DNA of 64,000 bases from Paragonimus skrjabini miyazakii (lineage: Eukaryota; Platyhelminthes; Trematoda; Plagiorchiida; Troglotrematidae): positions 479,736-543,735 of the forward strand of contig JTDE01000027.1 of the NCBI GenBank assembly GCA_014338405.1, given 5' to 3'. Every line of letters starts with the position of its first letter. The stretch's first letter is position 1. Shown one piece after another: positions 1-9,800 of this stretch. The position numbers were made by a program, and so were the translations under genes. Under the pieces are notes generated by a model, which was given only the letters and a program-made list of their open reading frames with translations, searched no databases and had not been told where the DNA came from.

Positions 1-752
1 GCAGCAAGCATTTCTTTGATGTGAGTAATTTCTGTTGTTCTCGAGAGTTCAGTGGTGCAGATCCTATTAGCTCTATTAACGAGCAATTTGATGACCGTTC
101 TCTTCATGCCGATTGGATGTGACGAGTTAAAGTTGAGATACCGACCAGAATGAGTTGGCTTGCGGTACACGGCAACCTGAAATCTCTGTTGCTCATCAAC
201 TTTCACGAGGCAGTCTAGAAAACTAAGTGAGCGCTCCTCGGTTTCAGTTTCTAATGTGAATACAATACCGTTGCATTTTGAGTTAAGAAAATGTAGGAGT
301 TGGTCTCGAGCGGTCCGATTCATGACGACAAACGTGTCATTTACATACCGCCAACAAATTCGTGGAGGGTAGATAAATTCACTCATCATTTGCGTTTCTA
401 GGTGTCCGAGGAATAGATTGGCTACTGTAGGAGCAACAGGGGAACCCATCGGTTTGCTTGTATAGTTTTTTGTTGAATGTGAATAGGGTTGAGTGCAAGC
501 AAAGTTCAAGGCCAGATACAATTTCAGAAGGTGATAAAATAGTACATGCACCAAGAGAGTCATCATTATCTAATAATTCTTTAACAACATCAATGCTAAA
601 TTTTACAGGTACACTAGTGTAAAGATAGGTCACGTCAAAACTAAGAAAAGTTTCGTCACTACATAATGTCACGTGTTCGAGTTTTTCAACAGTCAAAAGA
701 ATCTTTAACGTTGCTTACCAGCTTGTTCTGCAACGGTTTTTTATGATTCGTT
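1..752 (-). pseudogene. Penelope-like element (family A) reverse transcriptase, partial
   Basis: PLE reverse transcriptases copy the element RNA at chromosomal nicks. Reading leftwards, a fingers-like stretch (KPLQNKLVSNVKDSF) near 700-745 leads to motif A (SFDVTYLYTSVPV, Asp codon 634-636). Motif B follows (QTDG then PMGSPVAP, 438-457), and then motif C (RYVNDTF, YVND at 336-347). From about 453 to base 1 the frame is open and runs off the window. Damage seen: a frame change near 690; a short deletion in motif B, where a repeated CCGATGG appears to have been collapsed; and Asn in place of the second-last catalytic Asp of the usual YVDD. The copy is therefore very probably dead. It lies head to head with the related copy at 768-1535, and its last 62 bases match the start of that copy with 3 differences. 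Family assignment is confident from motif order and the PLE-typical TSVPV and MGSPVAP strings. Confidence 0.85.
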
Positions 753-767
753 ATTATAGCTCATAAA

Positions 768-1535
768 ATCTGCACCACTGAACTCTCGAGAACAAGAGAA
801 ATTATTCACATCAAAGAAAGGCTTGCTGCTAATCAATATCCAACCGCGTTCATTGAGAATACAATTAAGCGCATGTCAACTAAGGAGGAGACCAAAACGA
901 ACAGAACTTTCAAGTTTACTGTACAAATACCGTATCGTGAACAAACGTCTGAAAATATTCGCTCCATACTTTCTGAGTATGCTATACGGACCGTATTCCG
1001 GTTAGACAATACATTAGAACGACTGGTCATGCATCCGAAGGATCCAGTTTTTATAGGTGACCAGACAGACTGTGTATACGAAATCAAACACGGTGATTGC
1101 AATATCAACTACATTGGAAAAACAAGCAGACAATTGAAAGTACGTGTTGCCGAACACAAAAGGCATACGAGGTTTCCTCCTAAAGATGCACTTCAAATTC
1201 GCAAACTAGAAAACGATTCGGCCATCGCAATTCATGCACTGTCCGAAGATCACAACGTATGTTTTGATCAAGCCCGAGTGATTCACAAGGGTCTACCTTC
1301 CCATGCGGAGCGATGCTGTGCTGAAGCCCTCACGATTTACACACAACACGCCTGCATTAATCGCAATGATAGCAAACCCCTGTCTGCAGTGTGGCGTGGA
1401 TGGATAAACAACACCAGACACAGACGAGTCGTATCAATATCAGTCTCACCCCCACCTTATAGGCCAATTAGGCCAATTAGGCCAATCAGTTCAGACGCAG
1501 TGCAAAATGACCTAACCACGACAAATCCCGTGTGA
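768..1535 (+). pseudogene. Penelope-like element (family A), RT C-terminus plus GIY-YIG endonuclease, 5'-truncated
   Basis: The frame is open without stops from 768 to 1535 (256 codons). It begins mid-protein at ICTTELSRT, which also occurs in the minus-strand copy at 1-752, so the element is 5'-truncated. A possible internal Met is at 873. The C-terminal half carries a GIY-YIG nuclease of the PLE type: VYEI at 1074-1085, YIG at 1110-1118, then GKTSRQLKVRVAEHKRH with the expected Arg, Glu and His. A linker (PYREQTSENIRSIL) joins RT and nuclease. The tail has a Tyr-Arg-Pro-Ile repeat from a 9-bp tandem repeat. No RT catalytic motifs remain, so it cannot be autonomous. The nuclease domain looks intact by eye. 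No promoter was identified. Confidence 0.88.
1461..1487 (+). repeat. 9-bp tandem repeat coding Arg-Pro-Ile x3
   Basis: Three copies of AGGCCAATT (last copy AGGCCAATC) lie in frame near the C-terminus of the family A PLE, giving RPIRPIRPI. Unit length is a multiple of three, so it does not break the frame. Confidence 0.9.
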
Positions 1536-1575
1536 CCTCTGTTCCTTTGTTAGTGTGATTTCGATTACAACACTT

Positions 1576-1610
1576 CTGAAGAACGCCATCGGAGGTGGTT
1601 GAAACGTAGA
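1576..1610 (+). other. Hammerhead-like 3' motif of family A PLE
   Basis: Downstream of the PLE stop codon there is CTGAAGA, a short imperfect inverted repeat (GCCA ... TGGT), then GAAACGT. This order is that of the 5' half of a hammerhead core (CUGANGA, stem II, GAAA). Stem II is poor and I cannot place a convincing stem III or cleavage site. The family A copy at 8753-9800 has a diverged counterpart near 9770-9815. PLEs are known to carry hammerhead motifs in their terminal repeats, so this is a plausible relic. Confidence 0.35.
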
Positions 1611-1639
1611 GTATTACAACTTGCTCGTAACGTTGTGTT

Positions 1640-3010
1640 ATTCTCAGTCCATTTATCAATACCATGTTAAACACGACGCCCAAACTGTTTGAGTTCATTC
1701 GTACTAATTTTTGTGCGGATATCCTACATTGGTTACTTCTTTGATTCTATCCTTTCGTTAAATGTGGAAAATGATTGTGTTTTCCCCGATGTCTTCTCTC
1801 TGTTCACGAATATACTACTTGCGGAAACCGTTGACTACCTCTGTGAGTATATCAGTTCCGGAGATTTACTGGTGGTCTTGCTCGTAGACACGCTCCTTGC
1901 ACGCAGAATATACCATCTTAGTTTGATGGGAAAGGATACCGTCAGACGGACGGCGTTTCGATGGTGTCACTTTCAGGCCCATTGTTGATAGATATCTTCA
2001 CGGCAACGTTAGAAGCGACTACGCTCCGTAGGATTATTGATAATAGCACTTTCTACAAGAGGTATTTTGATTATATCATCTGTATAGTTGACGAAACTGA
2101 GAATCCGGATAGTTCACTTGTTGAGACCAACACAGCACACCGTAATCTCAAATTTACACTTGAGGCCGAAAAAAAAATGGGCGAATATCCTTCCCGGATG
2201 ACGCATTGAATAATTGTACAGATAGTTCATTTCAGGGGAGTGCTTACAGGAAGGAGACTTGGAATATTCAGTACACCCACTTCTTCAGTTACGTGCCCCT
2301 CAAACAGAGGAGAAACCTCGTTCGTAGCTTAACACACGGAGCTATGAGGATTTGCATTGATAAAATGATTGAGGCAGACGTGGTGTTTTTACAGCGGATA
2401 TTCGCAGAGAACACCTGCTATGTAAACTTCGTGGATAAACAGATGGAACTGACAAAACTGAAAGTTAAGCTCCCATCTGTGGAAACGAGGTTGACTTACA
2501 TGAAGCTAGACTACAAAGGCGAGACGTTGGCTGAACTGTTGAATCCTAGAATATGTGACGCAATTGAAAAGACCTACAATGCGTCAAATCTGCGAATCTC
2601 GTTCAGATCTAACCCAACAGTCCATGTAAAACTCAAAGATACAGTGCCTAACTGTGTGACCTAATTTTGTGTTTAATCTTTCACATGCTCCTGTGGAGCA
2701 GGTTACGTCGGTCGCACAACCAGGCGCCTTTCTCAGAGGATCAGTGGGCACAACCCCACATGGCTGATTAAGATAGACGGGTAGTCCATTTCAAGTGCGA
2801 ATCTGACTCACGTTGTTGACTCACCAAGTCTCACCGGAAGTAGCATTCCAGCCCATTTACCGATTGCTTAGTCACTAATCCAAAGGAGTAAAATTTCGTT
2901 TTCTGGCCGCCGAGGAAGCAATCGGAATTCGGTTGCGCAATCCACAGTTGTGTGCTCAGGAGAAAACTGTTCATACCCTACAGTTACCATGGCGCCCGCT
3001 ACCAACCTGC
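1640..3010 (+). pseudogene. Penelope-like element (family B), RT and GIY-YIG, multiply broken
   Basis: The motif order is that of a PLE. Motif A-like PDVFSLFTNI (about 1785-1815) is followed by LAETVDYLCEYI, a motif B remnant (VSMVSLSGPLLIDIF, from about 1960), and a damaged motif C (YFDYIICIVDE, about 2068-2100) in which the catalytic Asp pair is lost. After a frame change near 2200 a 152-codon frame (2206-2664) carries the thumb/linker region (LKQRRNLVRSLTHGAMRIC, later LRISFRSNPTVHVKLKD). The nuclease follows in the same frame beyond two in-frame stops: FTCSCGAGYVGRTTRRLSQR (2677-2736), HNPTWL. The C-terminal signature EAIGIRLRNPQLCAQ lies at about 2910-2955, ending LQLPW near 2990. It is clearly different in sequence from family A, and is a dead copy. 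Confidence 0.85.
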
Positions 3011-3042
3011 CACATCCGGAGGTCAATATTTTCACCTAATTT

Positions 3043-3235
3043 GAACACAGAAGTCAGAAACAGTTTTTTGCACAATGTATTTCTCGAACACATTTCGCTG
3101 CAGTGTGTTATGCTTCACAATGCCCGTTGAACTTTGCCATATAAACTCACAGACTGCAGTATGTACCTGATGAGATGCAGTGAAATGTGTTCGAGAGATA
3201 CATTGTGCGAAAAACTGTTTCTGGCTTCTCTGTTC
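3043..3235. repeat. Inverted repeat, 60-bp arms
   Basis: Arms 3043-3102 and 3176-3235 are reverse complements with about 5 mismatches in 60, separated by 73 bp. The arms include ACACATTTC..CTGCA inwards and GAACA..GAAG outwards. It begins about 50 bp after the family B PLE C-terminus, so it may be part of that element's 3' terminal structure or a separate fold-back element. Confidence 0.85.
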
Positions 3236-6200
3236 ATAGTTGTGATGGGAAAAGTTTGTTTTGCTTTCATCTAATTGTCCTGCAATTCATAACCGCTTGA
3301 CGTAATTATGTAACTAATTGCTTTTGATTTTGATTGCTTGACAACCATGAGGATATAAAATGTTATGTAATCGGCCCGATGATGAATAATTGAAAACCCA
3401 TTGTTTACAAGGACACGTTTTAATTCTATTGTTTGATTGTTGGACCGGTTGGTGAATATCTAGCTCCCAAATATTCTTTTTATATTGATGCTCTCTGGAG
3501 CAATGACTGCCGCGGTGTTCATGTTGAACGTGTGTTCGGTTTGGTCCTTGTGAACGCAGATCAAGGAAAATGAATAACTTCTGTTGGTGATTAATCCCAG
3601 TTTGTTCCATCGCATAAACACATTTGTTCGGCTTGGTCAATGTAATGCTTCCCTCAACCGTTGCATAGGATGTTGCATATCACGTTCAGTTTACCATCTT
3701 TCAGCTTTGATACTAACATACTAGATATAGGCTCTTGCTTGTCCTGCTTCGGTCTCTTTGAAAAATACATCTTTACAGAAATTGAATGAATATTATTAAA
3801 CCATTTGCAGGTCGCACATTGAGATATGTTAGGATAGTATAGTTTCCAATTATGTAAATTGTCAAGTGCTTGGCAGTCGTGCGAAACAATGCCGGATTTG
3901 GTCAATGGCAAATATCATCAGCTATGCTTCACATCAAGGTTCAATTGACACGAAATCTGGTTGTGTGTGCTTGATATTATTTGAACTGAAGGGAGGAAAA
4001 CATGCAGACAGTTACAGTATCGTCATCCAACTAAAATATTTTGAATCAGATTTGATACCGTAATATTTTTCATCTATATACATAAGGAAACGTAGCGATA
4101 CAAGAGCCATTCACCGAATCATCCAGCAGGAAGTTAGTTACGTCATTGGGCAGGATTCCCTTACATTGCTGCTGATATTCGACATTCAACGTAGAAAGAA
4201 AATCAGCTAGGCAAAGGGTCATCTATACTAATGGATACTAGCTTGGTCAAAATCCGCCGATGTGGCACTGGATCGGAGGCTTTTTACACAGCTAACTATG
4301 TGGAACTAATTGTTTCCCTTAAATCAGCAGACAATGTGGTATGGTTCAGAAATTCCAGATGGTGACTCGTGCACGAACATTCATTGACCATCAGGTTCAG
4401 AAGATATTTCAAGGGATAGAATATATTCACGTAATATTCCATCGTTTTCTCAAACACTCTTGAACAGATTGTTTAACGGCGCGATAATTGCCAGTCTCTT
4501 GATACTGGTCACTTTTGTAGTGGCGACAGTAGAATGACCGCACTGTCTTTGAAAAACGCTTAGATAATTACAATTGCCAGAGTTCTGAACAAGGTTTGAT
4601 TGATGTTTCTACGATACCGTAGGGTAACCATTCAAGACAAACAGCCAAACACCTCAACTTTGACGATCGGAATCAACTGTAATTAGGTCATAAATACACG
4701 AACCGACTACTTGAAAGTTAAAGAAACCTATAAAAAATGTCCACAAAGCTATCTCACAAATCTACTTGATAAACTAAACAGAAGAGCAAAAGTAAGTCAC
4801 GAATGACGCATTATGATGAGAAGAGAATATTACACATTGATGTAAAGGTTGCTACAAAGTAGTACTGGGTTTGAAAATGTTAGAAAGAACTAAATACGTA
4901 GGAGTCAGATACAAAAATTCGGGCGTAGAAACTCTTTCGGAAACATTGAACATGAAACTCCTTGTTCCCGTGACACAGTTTTATGGGTACTAATTAGACA
5001 GCTCAGGGAAGCCTGAATCTCTTCCACAGTGATGCATTTTACGATGTGATCTACATTCGCATCACTGCATCCAAGAAACCACGGTGAGCTACAGGTGATA
5101 GCGAGACACTAAAATAACTGACCTCACCAGCATGTTTATTGAGAACGAGCTGGCTGCAGACCACAGAAGTGAAACAGAAGAGTATGTACGTTTGTAACAT
5201 TGCACATTTGCATTTCTGGAAAAAAACTTCAGATAGTATGATTTCAATAAAGTAAACTTAGCTCGCAGACTTGATCTTACCTTCCACATCCAGGTAGATT
5301 GTACAACCAGTGCATTTTCTGAAAGTAGAAGTTCTAGTTTCTGTATTAATACACTTTGTCCAGAGAACAATAAATCAAAATCATGTACTTTTTCAGAGAG
5401 CATACTGATAACTGCGCTGCTTGCAGCAGTCTAGAGGCTATAGACTTATATCCATATATTGTCACAGTCAACTACATGCTGTGCTTTGTCCACAATAACT
5501 TCATGGTAGGGTACACAGAAGCTGCACCTTAAACTGTAACCCTGCCCCGTTAATTTTTGAGTCAGGTTAAAGCCACAAATAACAGTAAACCTTCTATCAG
5601 GTCACGGAGTCTATTAGTGATGAACTTTAACTTGAGCAGGTCTGGTGATTTTTTTCCAAATGAATCTTATTGAAATATATATCTGAATACAAAGAGTAAA
5701 GTTAAGTGTCATTAGTATCGAATCAATAAATACATTTGTTTTGGGCTCCGGATTTTCGATAAGATTGTTGCTTTTTTACAGTAATGGTGGTATTTGTTGA
5801 TCAGATCAGAGAGAAATTCATTTGCCTAAATTTATCTGGTTCTGCATGCTAGATGCGAATGTTATTGGAAAGCAGGATTACTTCGATAAAACACAGTGAG
5901 ACAGTGTGATTGATTGTCGAAAGCCCCTGCCTTCTATCCACCAAAATGAGAAAATTCACAAGTAATCAACCGAAACTGTTAACATAGGATACCAATCACA
6001 AGCTATCCAGGCAGAGAATATGTACTAACCATGGTTTTGATTTGGCTACTACCAATTACGTCCACAAAGGAGCTATTGGTTTCTGCTGGAGCTAATTCAC
6101 TTAGTTCACTCTCATCTCAACCAAGATAAACGACTTAGAAGCAAAATGTTTTCCAGCATTCCAGTTACGGTTTTACTGTTGCTGTTCGTAACTTATTTTA

Positions 6201-6439
6201 ACGGAAAGAGCTTGCTATGGCGCCAAAAATACCCAATAAAAATGTTGAAAAAGAACAATTCAAAGCAAGCTGGCAGTCAGATGCACTGCACCGCATGATT
6301 ACCAGCACTGAGTGACTCACAGGTCTTTCCATTAGGGTAGCAAATTTAGGTAGCACCATAGTCACCGACTGAAAGTGTTTCGTATATGCTGAGGACAGAA
6401 CAACGTACCCTGTCAAGGTCAAACGCTCTCCAGAGTAAC
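3236..6439. other. No recognisable gene
   Basis: All frames are short and interrupted and match no family I know. A CGATGATGAA string at about 3379 loosely resembles the PLE-end motif seen elsewhere in the window but lacks its hairpin. Confidence 0.6.
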
Positions 6440-6996
6440 GTGATGTTAACACCGTCTAGGCTTACTCATCGAGAATAAGAAACATCTATTCATGTTGAGA
6501 CACCTTCCAGAAAATTGGAAACAGTTAATGCCAGGTTGCCGGCACAGATTTGTCACATGATTAGGGTACACAGAATGGTCGATAGGTAAAAAGCACTGAA
6601 CACATACGTCGGAAGTTCCAGTCGGAGAATAACATTGCATGAGGACGAATACATCATTTCACGAAACGTGGTGATCACAGGAGTGCGAGAAATTGAATCC
6701 GCGAGGCAGCGCATAGTGTGGAGGACTGACCGATTGGCAAGATTTTTGGAGCCCATCCCGTACTTTTCAACCTTGTCGGTCCAGGTAGCCCGAATTCGGT
6801 AGTCATCCGCCATACTTATGTTCACTACCGCAGGTTTGTTTTCACGACCCACGGTCACATACGGCTTGATGAACGAGAATGACGTTATTGCTCGTAGCTT
6901 TTCGAAGACTGCACAACCGGATTGCGTAGCCTCTTCGATAAGTTTTTGGCTACGCACTTGTTTCGGGTACAATGCAGATCGTGTGGCTTCCAACAC
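6440..6996 (-). repeat. Unidentified dispersed repeat with 147-codon open frame
   Basis: The frame at 6553-6996 is open for 147 codons and is one of the longest uninterrupted frames in the window. I recognise no domain. Its C-terminal part (PVITTFREMMYSSSCN) and about 100 bp beyond it resemble 58500-58760 on the opposite strand (VIITVRGIMYSSSCN), so this is a repeat family with at least two diverged copies here. The similarity holds in the same frame in both copies, a hint of former coding. Residues 30-100 (for example FEKLRAITSFSF, ADDYRIRATWTDKVEKYGMG) look protein-like in composition. It may be a fragment of a transposon protein; function unknown. Confidence 0.45.
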
Positions 6997-7737
6997 GATT
7001 CAAGGATGTAACCATGGCTTTCTGGTTGACCACAGTTGCTACAACAGAGAAGTGTGTAGCCTTCTTAGTTATCTAAAGAATTCCAGACTTTAGTCCATAG
7101 AAAACAGTATCAAAGATGGATGGAACGAATGAAATTCTGGGGGGAAATGCTATCTGGATGAAGCATCCAACGACTGGGAAGTGGAAAACAAGCAACATGT
7201 TGAAGATTACGACCACCCGCCGGATGTTGTAGCTTGTCCACCAACACCACGTGAGCTTTATCATTGGTTATCATCGCCGCAAACTGAGAGCGTATCAGGA
7301 TGTTAAGGGCAATCGTAGTAGAGCCACTCGCATCATATTTGAACACGTTTCTCAAAATTGGACATTGATTGGAGATGGTCCCTCCACTGGCGGTTAATGC
7401 AAAGTAGGGATTGTGGCTGATAGAACTGGAGTGCCCAGACAGCTTAAGCGAACGTGGTTGCCAACTGAACCGATTGATGTGTTTTTGATGGGTGAAACCA
7501 CTGTGAGTGACTCGTGTTATAACTCACGCGGTTCCTCAGCAAGGATACACGGTGATTCGGCTTCAGAGGCCCCTGGTTAAGTCAATCAAGAATTGCACAA
7601 GATTGCAGCCAGTAGCTGATAACTGCGTTGTCTTTCCAAGTGAATGGGATATCTAGATAGATCACCGTATCGGAAACGTTAACTGAGTGGACAGTGTGCG
7701 GGTCGATTTGCATGAATTTCTCCTCAATAGTCTTCGT
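6997..7737. other. No recognisable gene
   Basis: Minus-strand frames at 7073-7355 overlap each other in two frames (one contains SGSTTIALNILIRSQFAAMI). This could be an extension of the unidentified repeat at 6440-6996, but I cannot assign it. Confidence 0.4.
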
Positions 7738-8171
7738 TTTCTGATGAGTGGTAGGGGATTTTGATTATCATATAAATTGAACATTATCCACAATTGATCG
7801 CATCTGTCACATTCCCATAGACTTCCCAGTCGGACCCTTTCGAAAAGAAGCACTAGACTCGAGTTTCGCTCTCATTAGAGCTCGTCAGTAGTGCATATCA
7901 CCGCCACTGCCGGGACTTGAACTACGGACACGCTGTTCATGAGGCAACCGTGTTTCCCTTTGCACTACTGACCTCACATTAGGCACGGCCGGCTTGTGAG
8001 TAACGATCAGGTTGCCCGATCGCCTCGAGAGGAGACACAGTTACTGTCTGTTAACTCCAATCGATGACCCCTCGATTATGACTTATCTCCAAGTTGAAAT
8101 TACAGAAATCGTTGACTTGTTGAGCGGTATTGGATTACTGATGAGTAGTAGGGGATTTTGATTATCATATC
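7738..8171 (-). mobile_element. tRNA-derived SINE with hammerhead ribozyme, preceded by a partial monomer tail
   Basis: Read on the minus strand, the order is as follows. First, a partial tail of an upstream monomer (ATCCCCTACTACTCATCAGTAA, about 8136-8171). Second, a linker of about 100 bp (8030-8130; it includes GTTAACAGACAGTAACTGTG). Third, a tRNA-like head (7900-7990) with B box AGTTCAAGTCCC and a decayed A box. Fourth, the hammerhead (7850-7894). Fifth, a body (TTCGAAAGGGTCCGACTGG...) and tail (CCCCTACCACTCATCAG) ending near 7738. The monomer is about 400 bp. Heads of this kind are transcribed by RNA polymerase III from internal boxes, and mobility depends on another element's RT. The architecture matches the SmAlpha type of schistosomes; identity to a named family is not claimed. 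Confidence 0.85.
7850..7894 (-). ncRNA. Type I hammerhead ribozyme in SINE
   Basis: On the minus strand, stem I GCACTA pairs with TAGTGC (6 bp). The core CTGACGA is followed by stem II GCTCT/AGAGC with loop AATG, then GAAA, a minimal stem III (AC..GT closing TCGA), and the cleavage triplet GTC. All invariant core bases are present. The 45-nt sequence is identical to the plus-strand ribozyme at 33871-33915. Very short stem III is typical of hammerheads in retroelements, which often work as dimers; activity is inferred, not shown. Confidence 0.92.
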
Positions 8172-8752
8172 ATTATTCGTAAGGTCACTATAACTGACCA
8201 TGAGTTTCGCCCTCTGAATAGTGAGTTTCGGTTTGGTTAGCTCCAGAGAACTTACTATGGCTGGAAGCCTCTCAGAGATACGCGTCGGATTATCAGCTAA
8301 CAGGACCAGATAGCCAACTTAGGCAAAAATGCTGACCACAGTATCGCTTGTGACGAAGCACGCACCCAATTTATTTCCAAGGTAAAGGGGTAATGTGATA
8401 ATGGATCAATCTGTCGACCACCACTTTGGGACCCAAGGACTAGTTCTTCGAGATGGGTGAACATGTTGAGGAAAGAATCAGGAATGTAGTTCAGTAAAGG
8501 TGGAGAAGCACCGAAAGCCAGGATCGATCTGATGATCGACCCTTATGAAATAGAAGTAAACGCTTAAGTCTAATCGGTAGAAGCCTTATATATCTTGAAA
8601 CGTGTTGAGCATATGTTCTTAAATGCCGCATGAAGTATTGAAGTCAATACGATACAACTATTATTGTGTGGAATTACAAACTGCGAGGCTTTCGTTTCAA
8701 CTGTCAACCAATATCGTGTGAAACCAATGAATTGACGGCATACATATGACAT
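8172..8752. other. No recognisable gene
   Basis: Nothing identified. A GAGTTTCGCCCTCTGAATAG string at about 8203 weakly resembles a degraded minus-strand hammerhead of the SINE family. Confidence 0.4.
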
Positions 8753-9800
8753 ATGAAACAGACTATTTGCAGCGAAATCATACAGTTTCTTAACTCAGAA
8801 TGCAACAGTATTGAATTGACGTTGGAAACTGAAGTCGAAAAACCGCTTAATTTTCTGGACTACCTTGTCAAAGTGGACAATAATCAGACATTTCTTGTTT
8901 CTATGTATTGAAAACCAGTCCATTGTGGTCGGTAGCTCAGGTTCAGCTGGCAACATGTACTCGATATGGAGAGAACAGTCCGGTCTCTTTGCATCAGGGC
9001 TAATATGGTTTTCATCAGTGAACTCTCCACAACAACAAAGATTTCGAAAATTAAAGAGATGTTAAGAGCTAATCAACACCCAGACGTATATGTCAAAAAC
9101 ACAATTAAATCCATTTTGTCTAAGGACAGAAAAAACGATTATATCATACCAATGTACTGTAACACTACCAAACAATGAATGAACATCTAACAGAATTGCT
9201 CCTTTCCTGTCTGAGTACATCATCTGAATGGTATTTCGGTTGAATAATAACTCAAAATAGCTGGTGATGCACCCTGACAAACCAATCACTGTGGACGACC
9301 GGATGGACTGTGTTTACGAAATTAACTGCAATGATGTTGTTGCCTTTTGCGCAAGAGAGACAAACAGGTAGTACAAAGTAGATGGTACCGAACACAATAG
9401 ACACGCATTCTCACACTGAAAGATACATATCAGCATCAAATGCTAAAGAAAAATCCAATTATCACGTCACGTGACCTATATTTTCATCTGGGTCGAGTGT
9501 TTCTCAAGGGTCTGTCTTCTGATGCGATGTTGTGTTGAGATCCCACTGTTCACACACAACACGCTTGCATCAATCAAAATGATAACACATTCATGTGTTC
9601 AGTGTGGCGTGGAATGATAGATAACACCAGGCACAGACACGCCTTAGCCATACTAGTTTCTCTCCACTTAGTAGGCGTGAGATTCGTCTAATCCGTCCAT
9701 GGACAAAGCAAATTTACCAAGCCACAGCAGACCCCACATGACCTCTTTTCCTTCAATAATACGATTTCGACTAGAACATTCGTGAGGAAGACAACTCAGA
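8753..9800 (+). pseudogene. Penelope-like element (family A), RT C-terminal part and eroded GIY-YIG
   Basis: From 8753 to 9178 one frame is readable with only two internal stops (TGA about 8909, TAG about 8930). It covers FLNSECNS, LNFLDYLVKVD, KPVHCGR, ISELSTTTKISKIKEML and ANQHPDVYVKNTIKSILSK. These align with FLNSKCNG, LSFLDCLVKVD, KPTHSGR and IKEMLA of the minus-strand copy at 1-752 and with NQYPTAFIENTIKRMS of the copy at 768-1535. Beyond 9178 the nuclease is shredded by frameshifts, but CNDVVAFCARETNRQ-like, TEHNRHA-like, QHACINQND and SVWRGMIDNTRHRHA segments (to about 9650) still match the family A C-terminus. It is a clear paralogue, 5'-truncated like the plus copy in the first 1.5 kb, and dead. 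Confidence 0.82.

Noticed and set aside
1014..1196. Minus-strand frame opposite the PLE nuclease
   Set aside because: Shadow of the plus-strand GIY-YIG frame.
3376..3420. CCGATGATGAATAATTGAAAAC as another PLE-end motif
   Set aside because: The first base of CTGATGA and the following hairpin are not preserved, and no PLE C-terminus lies at the usual distance.
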